64,000 nt of DNA from Gemmatimonadaceae bacterium. GTDB lineage: Bacteria > Gemmatimonadota > Gemmatimonadetes > Gemmatimonadales > Gemmatimonadaceae. The position numbers were made by a program, and so were the translations under genes. Under the pieces are notes generated by a model, which ran no database searches, was not told the origin of the DNA, and was given only the letters and a program-made list of their open reading frames with translations. The stretch spans positions 1 through 64,000 of the forward strand of contig DATNEW010000016.1 of assembly GCA_035606695.1 (NCBI GenBank). The letters are read 5' to 3'. Shown piece after piece: positions 16,124 to 25,317 of this stretch. Position 1 is the first letter of the stretch, and every line of letters starts with the position of its first letter.

Positions 16124-17566
16124 ATGAAACGACTTCTTCCTTCCGCGTTCGTCGTCCTCACGATCGTTTCTGTTGTTCCGCTCGTTGCGCTCGCGCCCGC
16201 CGCGGCCGCGGCGCAATCGCAGGCGGCGGCGATCAGCATTCCGTTCGAGAAGTACGCACTGCCGAACGGACTCACCGTCGTCCTCTCGCCCGATCATTCG
16301 ACGCCGACCGTCGCCGTCGAAGTCATCTATCACGTCGGCTCGAAGAACGAGGTCCTGGGACACACGGGCTTCGCGCACATGTTCGAGCACGTGATGTTCA
16401 CCGGCTCGGGCCACGTGCCGTACGGCATGCACGATCGATTCACCGAAGGCGTCGGCGGCAGCAACAACGGCTCGACCTGGTTCGATTGGACGCGGTACTA
16501 CGAGACCGATCCGTCGAACTATCTCGAGACCACACTGTGGCTCGAATCCGACCGCATGGGCTATCTGCTCGATTCACTCGACGACGCCAAGTTCAAGGCG
16601 CAGCGCGAAATCGTGCAGAACGAGCGCCGCCAGAGCTACGACAATCAGCCGTACGGCCGCGACAACGAGATGATCGGACTCACGATGTATCCGCCGGAAC
16701 ATCCGTACTCGTGGCCGACGATCGGCAGCATGGCCGATCTCAAGGCCGCGAGCGTGGAAGACGTGAAGAACTTCTTCCGCACGTACTACGCACCGAACAA
16801 CGCCACGCTCGTCATCGTCGGCGACTTCGAGCCGGCGAAGGCCAAGGCGCTCGTGTCGAAGTACTTCGCCGACATTCCACGCGGCAAGCCGATCGTTCGC
16901 CCCAACGTTGCGCAGGTGACATTGCCTGCCGAGAAGCGCATCACGCTCGAGGATCGCGTGCAGGTTCCGCGATTGACGATCGCGTGGCCCACGGTCAGTG
17001 AGAAGAGCGAAGATCAGCCCGCGCTCGATTTGTTGAGCGACATTCTCGGCGGGTCGCGCACGGCGCGGCTCACCAAGGCCCTCGTGTACGACCAGCAGGC
17101 CGCCGCGAACGTATTCGCGTTTCAGAATCCCAATGAGAACGTCGGACAGTTTCAGGTCATCGCCACTCCGCGCCCGGGACACACGCTCACCGAGCTCGAG
17201 ACGACGACCGACTCGATCATCGATCGCATCAAGCGCGATGGACCGACCGCCGACGAGCTCGCGCGCGTGAAAGCCGGCCAACAAGCGCAGTTCATCAGCG
17301 GCCTCCAGTCGAACCTGGGCAAGGCATTCCAGCTCGGCCAGGATCAGACGTTCTTCAACGATCCGAGCTACACGTTCCGCGTCGAGTATCCGCGCTCGCA
17401 GGCCGTCACCGCGGCCGACATCAAGCGCGTCGCGAACAAATACTTGGGGAAGGGTCGCGTGATCCTGAGCGATGTGCCGGTCGGCAAGACCGACATGGCG
17501 TCGCACGCCGACAAGAGCAAGGTCGTCACGGATCCATTCACCGAGAGAACGGAGATCAAGCCATGA
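16124..17566 (+). CDS. M16 family zinc peptidase, catalytic subunit
   Basis: A 480-residue exported peptidase with a signal peptide (cleavage around AAAAAQ, residue 31). The inverted zinc motif is H85-M-F-E-H89, and the third ligand Glu falls in the NERRQ motif near residue 167. A second M16 domain follows (LTIAWPTVSEKSEDQPALDL, DILGGSRTARL). The ATG at 16124 is chosen because it begins a signal peptide; the open frame continues upstream only as antisense of the glycosyltransferase. The stop overlaps the start of the second M16 gene by ATGA, so the pair is translationally coupled and probably forms a heterodimer. Confidence 0.9.
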   Translation: MKRLLPSAFVVLTIVSVVPLVALAPAAAAAQSQAAAISIPFEKYALPNGLTVVLSPDHSTPTVAVEVIYHVGSKNEVLGHTGFAHMFEHVMFTGSGHVPYGMHDRFTEGVGGSNNGSTWFDWTRYYETDPSNYLETTLWLESDRMGYLLDSLDDAKFKAQREIVQNERRQSYDNQPYGRDNEMIGLTMYPPEHPYSWPTIGSMADLKAASVEDVKNFFRTYYAPNNATLVIVGDFEPAKAKALVSKYFADIPRGKPIVRPNVAQVTLPAEKRITLEDRVQVPRLTIAWPTVSEKSEDQPALDLLSDILGGSRTARLTKALVYDQQAAANVFAFQNPNENVGQFQVIATPRPGHTLTELETTTDSIIDRIKRDGPTADELARVKAGQQAQFISGLQSNLGKAFQLGQDQTFFNDPSYTFRVEYPRSQAVTAADIKRVANKYLGKGRVILSDVPVGKTDMASHADKSKVVTDPFTERTEIKP

Positions 17567-19050
17567 TTCGCCGCATCGCATGCGTGCCGTTGGCGCTGAT
17601 GCTCGCCGCTCCGCTCAGCGGTGCCGCGGCGCAGCGCACGACCTCGAAACAGTCAAAACAATCGAAACAGTCGACGCTCGACCGAACGGTCATTCCCACC
17701 GCGGCGAAACCCGCGGAGCTGCATGTTCCGACATGGACGAAGACGACGCTGCCGAACGGCGCGGAGCTCGTCGTCTCGGAGCGTCATACGCTTCCCTTGG
17801 TGTCGTTCCGCATCAACTTCGTCGGCGGGTCGAATCAGTTCGAGCCGGCGGACAAGACGGGGCTCGCGCAAACCGTCGCGCAGATGATGACCGAAGGCAC
17901 GACGCATCGGTCGGGCGATCAGCTCTCGAACGATTTGCAGATGCTTGGCACCAACCTTGGCGTGAGCATCACCGCGGAGGCGGGCACCATCAGCTTCCAG
18001 GCGACGAAGGACAAGTTCGCGCCGGCGCTCGCGGTCGTGTCCGACGTGCTGCTCAATCCGACGTTCCCTCAGGCGGCACTCGACCGGTTGCGGGGACGCG
18101 CGCTCGTCTCCCTGACGCAGCAGCGGGATCGCACGTCAGGGATCGCGGCCATGGTGTACCCCAAGCTGCTTTATGGCAACAATCATCCGTACGGCCGAGT
18201 GACGAGCGAGAGCTCGCTCAAGTCGATCACGCGCGATGACGTCGTGTCGTTTTACAAGAATTATTATGAGCCCGGACGCGCCGTGATCACCGTGGTCGGC
18301 GACGTGAAGCCCGACCAGGTGAAAGCGCTGGTGGAACAGGACTTCGCCGGGTGGGCACGCGCGGGCTCGATGCCGCAGTTCTCGTATCCCGCGCCGCCGG
18401 CCGCCAAGAGCACCACGATCTACCTCGTCGACAAGCCGGGTGCCGCGCAGTCGACGTTCACGATCGGTGAGGTCGGCCCGGCGCGCGCCACGCCCGACTA
18501 TTACGCCCTGCGGGTGATGAACGAAATGCTCGGCGTGCTCTTTCAGTCGCGGTTGAATCACAACATTCGCGAAGTGAAGGGCTACAGCTACGGCGTATTC
18601 TCGAACTATGCGTTTGGCCGCGGTCCCGGACCGTTCCGCGCCGGCGGCGACATTCGCACGAACGTGACCGACAGTGCGCTGGTCGAGTTCATGCGAGAGT
18701 TGAAAGACATTCGCGGCGACCGGCCGCCCTCGGATGACGAGCTCGCGCAGGCAAAGGCGAGCCTTGTGCAGAGCTTGCCGGCGGCGTTCGAGTCGGTGGG
18801 CAGCGTGAACGGCAGCATCGCCTCGATCTACACGCAGGGACTGCCCGAGGACTACTACCAGCAGTTCGCGCGCGCCGTGGATGCGGTGACGAAGGACGAC
18901 GTCGTTCGTGTCGCGCGGAGGTACATCGATCCCGATCACCTGGCCATACTCATTGTCGGCGATCGCGCGAAGATCGAGGCGCCGCTCGCGGCGACGAAGA
19001 TCGCGCCGATCGTGGTGCTCGACGTCGATGGTAATCCGGTCACGAAGTAG
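17563..19050 (+). CDS. M16 family protein, non-catalytic subunit
   Basis: A 495-residue exported protein (signal peptide to about residue 23, then a Lys/Ser/Gln repeat SKQSKQSKQS). It has the two M16 domains (LPNGAELVVSERHTLPLVSF at the start), but the position of the zinc motif reads KTGLAQTVAQMMTEGT with no HxxEH, so it cannot bind zinc. It retains the C-terminal substrate-binding pattern SRLNHNIREVKGYSYGVFS with the Arg/Tyr pair usual in beta-type subunits. Known M16B heterodimers pair an active subunit with a subunit like this one. A small ORF and a terminator follow. Confidence 0.88.
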   Translation: MIRRIACVPLALMLAAPLSGAAAQRTTSKQSKQSKQSTLDRTVIPTAAKPAELHVPTWTKTTLPNGAELVVSERHTLPLVSFRINFVGGSNQFEPADKTGLAQTVAQMMTEGTTHRSGDQLSNDLQMLGTNLGVSITAEAGTISFQATKDKFAPALAVVSDVLLNPTFPQAALDRLRGRALVSLTQQRDRTSGIAAMVYPKLLYGNNHPYGRVTSESSLKSITRDDVVSFYKNYYEPGRAVITVVGDVKPDQVKALVEQDFAGWARAGSMPQFSYPAPPAAKSTTIYLVDKPGAAQSTFTIGEVGPARATPDYYALRVMNEMLGVLFQSRLNHNIREVKGYSYGVFSNYAFGRGPGPFRAGGDIRTNVTDSALVEFMRELKDIRGDRPPSDDELAQAKASLVQSLPAAFESVGSVNGSIASIYTQGLPEDYYQQFARAVDAVTKDDVVRVARRYIDPDHLAILIVGDRAKIEAPLAATKIAPIVVLDVDGNPVTK

Positions 19051-19153
19051 CGGTTGCAGACATGACGTTTGCTATTGCGGAAGTTGTCCGTTCGACATTA
19101 GAATGTTCGTCCCGCTACGCCGTGCAACACAGTCTCTGTTCCGAGGTCAGCCC

Positions 19154-19252
19154 GTGAAGATCACCATCACCGCGAAATCGACCGTTCGCTTCGTCGACGC
19201 CGGCATGCCGGCCGTCACGGCGACCGTCGTCGCCCGCATTCACAGGTACTGA
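19154..19252 (+). CDS. Possible 32-residue small ORF before a terminator
   Basis: A GTG-initiated frame reads VKITITAKSTVRFVDAGMPA, then VTATVVARIHRY and a TGA. GAGGT stands about six bases before the GTG. It ends 28 bp before a strong intrinsic terminator, in the otherwise gene-free 323 bp between the M16 pair and the MATE gene. The length is too short to judge by composition. It may be a leftover coding fragment or chance. Confidence 0.25.
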   Translation: MKITITAKSTVRFVDAGMPAVTATVVARIHRY

Positions 19253-19280
19253 TCGCGCATCCAGGGCTCGAGCTGTAACG

Positions 19281-19313
19281 AGGGCGGCGCCGCGATCGGT
19301 GCCGCCCTTTTGA
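19281..19313 (+). terminator. Rho-independent terminator after the M16 operon
   Basis: The stem AGGGCGGCGCC pairs with GGTGCCGCCCT (one G-T wobble) around a six-base loop and runs into TTTTGATTTCT. It ends the M16 pair transcript (and the small ORF, if real) before the MATE gene. Confidence 0.7.
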
Positions 19314-19373
19314 TTTCTCTCATTCCAGGCGTTCCGCCGCCCACGCCATCGAGCTCCGACCCACGAGGTATTT

Positions 19374-20813
19374 GTGAGTACATCGATGTCCGCGCCGGCA
19401 ACGACGCCGTCACCGTCGCCGGTGCCCGCGAACGACGACTTCTGGTCGTCCATTCGCGAAGCGCTTCGCGGCTCGCATCGCGACTTCACCGAAGGCGCGG
19501 TGTCGCGCGCCATTCTCCTCCTTGCCATCCCGATGGTGCTCGAGATGTGCATGGAGAGCGTCTTCGCCGTCTGCGACGTGTTCTTCGTCTCCAAGCTCGG
19601 TGCGAGCGCCACGGCCACGGTCGGGCTCACCGAATCGTGGCTCGTGCTCATCTACGCGATCGCCATGGGGCTGGCCATCGCCGCGACCGCCACCGTGGCG
19701 CGCCGCACCGGCGAGCGTGACCGCGAAGGTGCCGCGCGCGCCGCGACGCAAGCCATCCTGTTGGCGCTCGCCGTCGCCGCCGTTCTCGGCACGGTCGGCG
19801 GCGTGCTCGCGCCGAATCTGTTGCGCGTGATGGGCGCGTCCGACGACGTCATTCACATCGGATCGACGTACGCGCGCGTCATGCTCGGCGGCAATGTCAC
19901 GATAGTCATGCTGTTCCTGATCAACGCCATCTTTCGCGGCGCGGGCGATGCCGCGATCGCGATGCGTGTGCTGTGGCTCGCCAACGCGATCAACGTGCTG
20001 TTGGGCCCGTGCCTGATCTTCGGCCTTGGTCCGTTTCCGAAGCTCGGCGTCACGGGCGCGGCGATCGCGACGAACATCGGCCGCGGCACCGGAGCATTGT
20101 TCGCCGCGAGCCGGCTGCTCAAGCCGGGGTCGCGCATCGACATCCACACGCGGCATCTCCGCGTCGAGCTCGACCTCATCGCGCAGATGGCGAAGATGGC
20201 GTGGAACGCGGCGATTCAGTTTCTGATCGGAATGGGCAGCTGGATCGCGATCATTCGCATTCTGTCGACGTTCGGCAGTGCCGTGCTCGCGGGCTACACG
20301 ATCGGCATTCGCGTGATTCTCTTCGCGCTGCTGCCGGCGTCGGGCCTCGCGAACGCCGCGGCGACGATGGTCGGACAGGCGTTGGGCGCCGGCAAACCCG
20401 AGCGTGCCGAGCAGTCGGTGAAGCTCGCGGGGAAGTACAACATGATCGTGCTGACGGTGTGCGGCGTGTTGTTGGCGCTGTTCGCTCCCGCGATCGCGCA
20501 TGGATTCACGCAGGACCCGGCGGTGATTCCCTCGGCGGAGAATGCGCTGCGCATCATCGCGTGCGGGTTCCCGTTCTATGGTTGGGGGATGGTGATATCG
20601 CAGTCGTTCAACGGCGCCGGTGATACCACGACACCCACGTGGCTCAATGTCGTGGTGTTCTGGATGTGGGAGCTGCCGCTCGCGTGGACCGCGCGCCGGT
20701 TGGGTTATGGAGTCAACGGTGTGTACGTCGTGCTCGCGATTACGTTCTCGACGTACGCGGTGGCGGCCTGGCTGGTGTTTCGGCGCGGACGGTGGAAGAC
20801 GAGATCGGTGTAA
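19374..20813 (+). CDS. MATE family multidrug/toxin efflux transporter
   Basis: A 479-residue protein with about 12 hydrophobic segments in two homologous halves. The N-half has ILLLAIPMVLEMCMESVFAV and the C-half has AWNAAIQFLIGMGSWIAIIR, typical MatE repeats. It exports cationic compounds using a Na+ or H+ gradient. Start GTG at 19374 is supported by GAGG about seven bases upstream; the preceding 60 bases hold no better start. The gene is followed by a family-2 inverted repeat. Confidence 0.88.
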   Translation: MSTSMSAPATTPSPSPVPANDDFWSSIREALRGSHRDFTEGAVSRAILLLAIPMVLEMCMESVFAVCDVFFVSKLGASATATVGLTESWLVLIYAIAMGLAIAATATVARRTGERDREGAARAATQAILLALAVAAVLGTVGGVLAPNLLRVMGASDDVIHIGSTYARVMLGGNVTIVMLFLINAIFRGAGDAAIAMRVLWLANAINVLLGPCLIFGLGPFPKLGVTGAAIATNIGRGTGALFAASRLLKPGSRIDIHTRHLRVELDLIAQMAKMAWNAAIQFLIGMGSWIAIIRILSTFGSAVLAGYTIGIRVILFALLPASGLANAAATMVGQALGAGKPERAEQSVKLAGKYNMIVLTVCGVLLALFAPAIAHGFTQDPAVIPSAENALRIIACGFPFYGWGMVISQSFNGAGDTTTPTWLNVVVFWMWELPLAWTARRLGYGVNGVYVVLAITFSTYAVAAWLVFRRGRWKTRSV

Positions 20814-20854
20814 GCTTCTTCGCGCTGGCGCCTGTCTCTCTACAACAACAAAAA

Positions 20855-20964
20855 ACGACAAAGTCTGACAAGATCTGACAAGATCCGAGGACGTCGGTCG
20901 AGCAGCTAAACCACCGCGCCGTTCCGATGTCCCGATCTTGTCAGATCTTGTCAGATCTTGTCGT
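20855..20964. repeat. Interspersed inverted-repeat element, family 2 (copy a)
   Basis: Two ~31-bp arms (20855-20885 and 20934-20964) are inverse copies made of the repeated unit TCTGACAAGATC, here ACGACAA, TCTGACAAGATC, TGACAAGATC against GATCTTGTCA, GATCTTGTCA, GATCTTGTCGT. A 48-bp GC-rich centre separates them, and A/T-rich runs flank the outside. It lies between convergent genes (MATE and a small minus-strand gene), so it could also act as a bidirectional terminator. Copy b is at 30943-31052. Confidence 0.82.
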
Positions 20965-21015
20965 TCTATTTTTTTGTTCGCCGTTTTCAGATGTTCTCGC
21001 GGTGGGCCGTCGGCA

Positions 21016-21237
21016 TCACGGCGTCTTGGTACCACCGCCACCCGAACCACCCGAACCACCCGACGACGCCCCCGGTACATTGACGTCAATCTTTGTCGTG
21101 CTCGTCTTGTGCAACCCACCGCCGAAGACGAACCACGCAATGACCGCGAGCAGAATCAGCACGACGAGGCCCCATACCAGCCCGCTGCCGCCGCCGGATC
21201 CCGAGTCGGGTGTCTGTTGAATTTGGACGTCCGCCAT
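21016..21237 (-). CDS. Small single-pass membrane protein
   Basis: A 73-residue protein. One transmembrane helix (GLVWGLVVLILLAVIAWFVF) follows a short polar N-terminus, and the tail is Gly/Ser/Pro-rich (GASSGGSGGSGGGGTKTP). The ATG at 21237 is selected by AGGAGG two to seven bases upstream; the open frame extends further without support. No family was recognised. Proteins with one helix and a low-complexity tail are common near transporters in this type of genome. Confidence 0.75.
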   Translation of the reverse strand: MADVQIQQTPDSGSGGGSGLVWGLVVLILLAVIAWFVFGGGLHKTSTTKIDVNVPGASSGGSGGSGGGGTKTP

Positions 21238-21385
21238 CTCTCCTCCTGAGTGTGCGACGAGATATCGGCGTCCGATGACGTTCGGACCCGACCCTGGCGA
21301 CCTCTCCATTGCGGAGGTCATGCCAACGCGACGGCCGAGACCGGTTTTTCTGAGGACTCGAGGCGCCGACGCCAGGTGGGCGGCG

Positions 21386-21676
21386 TCAGAGCAGGCGCTT
21401 GTTCCGCTTCCGGCGCCGCTGCTTGCCGTGCTTCTTCGACGCAATCTTGCGGTTGATCCCCAGCGCCTCGAGCGCCAACTCCGCCGTATGCTGGCCCACG
21501 CCCCAGCGCACGCGTCCCCGCTTCCGAGCCTGAATCTCGGCAAGACGTCGATGCACTTCCTCGAGATCGTCGGAGCGCTGCTCCGCGCCTACTTCCGCAT
21601 CGTCACGCATCGCCCGTCCTCCCCCGCCAGCACGTTCGCGCGCATATTCCACGGACTCCTTCACCCGCTTCACCAT
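21386..21676 (-). CDS. Small basic hypothetical protein
   Basis: A 96-residue protein with a helical start (MVKRVKESVEYARERAGG), a second charged helix (LEEVHRRLAEIQARKRGRVR) and a very basic tail (KIASKKHGKQRRRKRNKRLL). The tail may contact nucleic acid or ribosome. The ATG at 21676 has a weak AGAG upstream; an in-frame ATG at 21745 is possible but lies inside the divergent aminotransferase start. It is divergent from the aminotransferase, sharing a 39-bp gap. Confidence 0.55.
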   Translation of the reverse strand: MVKRVKESVEYARERAGGGGRAMRDDAEVGAEQRSDDLEEVHRRLAEIQARKRGRVRWGVGQHTAELALEALGINRKIASKKHGKQRRRKRNKRLL

Positions 21677-21715
21677 AGCAACTCTTTCGTGCGGATGCAC
21701 GTCACGGATGGACGT

Positions 21716-23071
21716 ATGACGGTCAGCGATGCGCTTCGAATGCAAAACGCCTCGGCTCTCGGCGAGTCTTCACTCGACGAGCTCTGGATGCCGTTCACGG
21801 CCAATCGCGCATTCAAGAAAGCGCCGCGCATGCTCGTCTCGGCGAAGGGCATGTACTACACCGACGCCGACGGCCGCCAGATTCTGGACGGGACGGCTGG
21901 TTTGTGGTGCGTGAATGCCGGCCATTGCCGCGAGCCGATCACCGCCGCCATTCGCGAGCAGGCGGGCATCATGGACTACGCGCCGCCGTTTCAGATGGGA
22001 CATCCTCTCGCGTTCGAGCTCGCGCGCAAACTGGCGGCCATCATGCCTGGCGACCTCGATCGCGTGTTCTTCGGCAACTCCGGATCGGAAGCGGTGGACA
22101 GCGCGCTCAAGATCGCGCTCGCCTACTGGCAGGCGAAGGGACAGTTGCAGCGCACGCGATTCATCGGCCGCGCGCGCGGCTACCACGGCGTCGGCTTCGG
22201 CGGCATCGCTGTCGGAGGCATCGAAGCGAATCGCAAGCAGTTCGCGGCCCAACTGCTGCCGGGGATAGATCATCTACCACACACGCACGACGCGGCGCGC
22301 AACGCCTTCAGCAAGGGACAACCGGCGCACGGCGCCGAATTGGCGAATGCGCTCGAGGACATGGTGGCGAAGCATGGTGCGGAGACGATCGCCGCGGTGA
22401 TCGTCGAGCCGATGGCCGGATCGACCGGCGTGCTCGTTCCGCCGAAGGGATATCTCGAGCGGCTGCGCGAGATCTGCGACGCCCACGGCATCCTGCTGAT
22501 CTTCGACGAAGTGATCACGGGCTTCGGCCGATTGGCGGCGCCGTTCGCGGCGACGCGCTTCAACGTCGTGCCCGATATGCTGACCGTCGCGAAGGGTGTC
22601 ACGAACGCCACCGTGCCGATGGGTGCGGTCGCGGTACGCAATCAGATTTACGACGCCGTCGTGAACGGCACGAACGCGGGCATCGAGCTCTTTCATGGAT
22701 ACACGTATTCCGGCCATCCGCTTGCCGCGGCCGCTGGGCTCGCGACGCTCGAGGTGTATCGCAGCGAAGGATTGTTCGAACGCGCCGCGTCGCTCGAGTC
22801 GTACTGGGCGGATGCCGTCCATTCGCTCCGCGGCGCGCCGCACGTCATCGACATTCGGAACATCGGCCTCGTCGCGGGCATCGAGCTCGAGGCGCGGCCC
22901 AATGCCGCCGGCGCGCGCGGATTCGAATCGTTCCTCAAATGCTTCGAGTCGGGCGTCATGATTCGGTCGACGGCCGACACACTCGCGCTGTCGCCGCCGC
23001 TGATCATCGAGAAGCAACAGATCGATCAGCTCGTCGATGCCGTTTCGAAGGCGGTCCGTCAGGTTGCGTAA
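21716..23071 (+). CDS. Omega-amino acid--pyruvate aminotransferase (class III)
   Basis: A 451-residue PLP enzyme. The N-terminus (LDELWMPFTANRAFKKAPRM) is that of beta-alanine:pyruvate transaminases. Other landmarks are GTAGLWCVNAGHCR, GNSGSEAVDSALKIA (PLP phosphate site), ARGYHGVGFGG, LIFDEVITGFGR (Asp to the pyridine N) and the Schiff-base Lys in MLTVAKGVTNATVPMGAV. It transfers the amino group from beta-alanine or similar omega-amino acids to pyruvate. Start 21716 is preferred for the GGATGG before it; 21695 and 21740 are alternatives. The cytochrome gene behind it overlaps by 35 bp in another frame. Confidence 0.88.
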   Translation: MTVSDALRMQNASALGESSLDELWMPFTANRAFKKAPRMLVSAKGMYYTDADGRQILDGTAGLWCVNAGHCREPITAAIREQAGIMDYAPPFQMGHPLAFELARKLAAIMPGDLDRVFFGNSGSEAVDSALKIALAYWQAKGQLQRTRFIGRARGYHGVGFGGIAVGGIEANRKQFAAQLLPGIDHLPHTHDAARNAFSKGQPAHGAELANALEDMVAKHGAETIAAVIVEPMAGSTGVLVPPKGYLERLREICDAHGILLIFDEVITGFGRLAAPFAATRFNVVPDMLTVAKGVTNATVPMGAVAVRNQIYDAVVNGTNAGIELFHGYTYSGHPLAAAAGLATLEVYRSEGLFERAASLESYWADAVHSLRGAPHVIDIRNIGLVAGIELEARPNAAGARGFESFLKCFESGVMIRSTADTLALSPPLIIEKQQIDQLVDAVSKAVRQVA

Positions 23072-24041
23072 GCCTGTCGGACGTCGCAGCGTCACCCTCG
23101 CGATCGGCGGCATCATCGCGGTCGCCGCATCCTGCACATTGCAGGATTCTTCCAAAGGCGCCGACTCGGCGAACGTGGTCACGGGCGCGACCGGCTCGCG
23201 CGCGCGCGGATGGAATCCGGAAACGTGGCGTCCGCCGGTCGTCGACAGTACGCCGGACGATCCATTCGAGGTGTCGGTGTTTCGTGGGTTGTCGATCATC
23301 ACGCACGTGCACGACAGCCTGCCCGCGTACACGAACAGCAATCTCAATTGCACGAGCTGTCATCTCGACGAAGGACGGCGCGGCAACGCCGCGCCGCTCG
23401 TCGGCGTGTTCGCGCGCTTTCCGAAGTACATGGATCGCAGCAATGCCGTCGTGCCGATCGAGGACCGTATCAACTATTGCTTCACGCGGAGCCTCGCCGG
23501 CTCCAAGCTGCCCGCCGACAGCCGCGAGATGCAGGACATCGTCGCCTATCTGGCGTACATCTCGCGCGGCGTGCCGAACGGCGAGCACGTGAAGGATGAA
23601 GGCATGGCGAAGATGCCGCCGATGACGGGCGACTCGGCGCGCGGCCGCACGGTGTTCGTGGACAACTGCGCGCGATGTCACGGCAACAACGGCGGCGGCA
23701 TGGGACCGATACCCGCGCTGTGGGGTCCGCGGTCGTTCAGCATCGGCGCGTCGATGGCGCGCGTCGAGCGCGCCGCGTCGTTCATTCGCCACAACATGCC
23801 GTGGGATCGGCCCGGCACGCTCACCGACGCGCAGGCGTACGACGTGGCGGCGTACATCACGTCGCTGCCGCGGCCCGACTCACCCGGCAAGGAAACGGAT
23901 TGGCCGCAGGGCGGCGCACCCGCGGATGTCCCGTACGGCACGAAGGGCCACAAGGCGTTCCATCCACCGAAGTTGATTCCGCGCACCACGAACCCGTCGG
24001 CGGCGATCGTCGCCGCGCCGGCGTCGGTACTTCGCAGGTAA
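23037..24041 (+). CDS. TsdA-like dihaem cytochrome c (thiosulfate dehydrogenase family)
   Basis: A 334-residue dihaem c-type cytochrome, probably a lipoprotein (lipobox VAASC, Cys33). Haem motifs are CTSCH (105-109) and CARCH (211-215). The segment IEDRINYCF places Cys148 where TsdA enzymes carry the Cys axial ligand of haem 1, and PLVGVFARFPKY resembles the TsdA fold. TsdA oxidises two thiosulfate to tetrathionate. The ATG at 23037 lies inside the aminotransferase gene; an in-frame TTG at 23064 is an alternative. Two further sulfur-redox genes follow directly, supporting a role in sulfur oxidation. The function is inferred from family resemblance. Confidence 0.78.
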   Translation: MPFRRRSVRLRKPVGRRSVTLAIGGIIAVAASCTLQDSSKGADSANVVTGATGSRARGWNPETWRPPVVDSTPDDPFEVSVFRGLSIITHVHDSLPAYTNSNLNCTSCHLDEGRRGNAAPLVGVFARFPKYMDRSNAVVPIEDRINYCFTRSLAGSKLPADSREMQDIVAYLAYISRGVPNGEHVKDEGMAKMPPMTGDSARGRTVFVDNCARCHGNNGGGMGPIPALWGPRSFSIGASMARVERAASFIRHNMPWDRPGTLTDAQAYDVAAYITSLPRPDSPGKETDWPQGGAPADVPYGTKGHKAFHPPKLIPRTTNPSAAIVAAPASVLRR

Positions 24042-24054
24042 TTAAGGAATACTC

Positions 24055-25317
24055 ATGAGCGATCCATCAATCAGTCGCCGCGCGCTGTTGGCCGGCGCGG
24101 CAACAGCGGCCGGTGGCGTGCTGCTGACCAACCTGCCGCTCGATGCCCAGCAACAAGCGGCTCACATTGCGCAGCAGCCGGCGGGGCCGACCCAGTCGCC
24201 GCCCGACCCGACCAAGGCACCCGGGACTCCGACCACTGCCGTCGGCGAGCGCTCGCCATTCGTGCAGCCGCAGCGCGCACCGGTCGGCGAGATCACGGGC
24301 ACCACGCTCACGCCATTGCAGGATCTCGCCGGCACGATCACGCCGTCCGATCTGCACTTCGCGCGCATTCACGCCGGCATTCCCACGATCGACCCGGCGA
24401 AGCACACGCTGCTCATTCACGGACTGGTCGATCGTCCGCTCGAGCTGACCATGGCGGATCTCAAGCGCTTTCCATCCGTCACCCGCGTGCACTTCGTCGA
24501 GTGCTCGGGCAATGGGCGCGCCGCGTACCGCAGCCCCAAGCCCAACATGACGCCGCAGCAAGTCGACGGCATGTTCAGCAACAGCGAATGGACCGGCGTT
24601 CCGGTCGCGACGTTGTTTCGCGAGGTCGGCATCAAGCGTGAAGCCAAGTGGTTCCTCGCCGAGGGCGGCGATGCGTCCCTCCTCGCCCGGAGCATTCCGG
24701 TGAGCAAGGGTCGCGACGACGCGATGATCGCCTGGGCACAGAACGGCGAGCCGCTGCGACCCGAGCAGGGCTTCCCCATTCGCCTGCTGCTGCCGGGCTA
24801 CGAAGGCAACACCAACGTGAAATGGCTGCGTCGCATCAAGCTCGGCACCGAGCCGTTCATGACGCGCTGGGAGACGTCGAAGTACACCGATCCGCTGCCG
24901 GGCGACAAGGTGCGCCAGTTCAGCTTCGAGATGGACGCGAAGTCGATCATCACATCGCCCGCCTATCCTGAAAAGCTGACGGGCCCGGGATGGTGGCGCA
25001 TTTCCGGTCTCGCCTGGACGGGTCGGGGAAAGATCGCGCACGTCGACGTGAGCACCGACGGCGGAAGGACGTGGAGCAACGCCGAGCTGCTCACGCCGCT
25101 CACGAACAAGTCGGCGGTGCGCTTCGAGTACATGTGGCAGTGGGACGGTCATGAGACTTTACTCATGAGCCGGGCGGTGGACGATCAGGGCTATGTGCAG
25201 CCGACGATGTCGCAGCTCGTGAAGGTGCGCGGACCGGGCACCGACTACCACTTCAATCCCATCCGTGCCTGGCGCGTGGCGTCCGACGGCACCGTGACCT
25301 TCGAGGCGAACACGTGA
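24055..25317 (+). CDS. SoxC/SorA-like sulfite oxidase family molybdoenzyme
   Basis: A 420-residue protein with a Tat-like signal (SRRALLAGAATAAGG). The molybdopterin domain has the invariant Mo-ligand Cys150 in HFVECSGNGRAAY and GYEGNTNVKWLRRIKLG. The C-terminal dimerisation domain follows (GWWRISGLAWTGRGKIAHVD, then STDGGRTW). Both SoxC (sulfane dehydrogenase) and SorA (sulfite dehydrogenase) fit. AAGGA lies about eight bases before the ATG. It is followed at a GTGA overlap by a monohaem cytochrome, the usual electron acceptor (SoxD or SorB). No soxXYZAB is in the window. Confidence 0.87.
   Translation: MSDPSISRRALLAGAATAAGGVLLTNLPLDAQQQAAHIAQQPAGPTQSPPDPTKAPGTPTTAVGERSPFVQPQRAPVGEITGTTLTPLQDLAGTITPSDLHFARIHAGIPTIDPAKHTLLIHGLVDRPLELTMADLKRFPSVTRVHFVECSGNGRAAYRSPKPNMTPQQVDGMFSNSEWTGVPVATLFREVGIKREAKWFLAEGGDASLLARSIPVSKGRDDAMIAWAQNGEPLRPEQGFPIRLLLPGYEGNTNVKWLRRIKLGTEPFMTRWETSKYTDPLPGDKVRQFSFEMDAKSIITSPAYPEKLTGPGWWRISGLAWTGRGKIAHVDVSTDGGRTWSNAELLTPLTNKSAVRFEYMWQWDGHETLLMSRAVDDQGYVQPTMSQLVKVRGPGTDYHFNPIRAWRVASDGTVTFEANT

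Noticed and set aside
19410-21140. A 576-residue open frame opposite the MATE gene
   Set aside because: Its composition is typical antisense of a GC-rich gene, and it crosses the family-2 repeat.
21275-21715. N-terminal extension of the aminotransferase to 21275
   Set aside because: It overlaps the divergent basic-protein gene and adds sequence unlike the family; the start at 21716 fits better.
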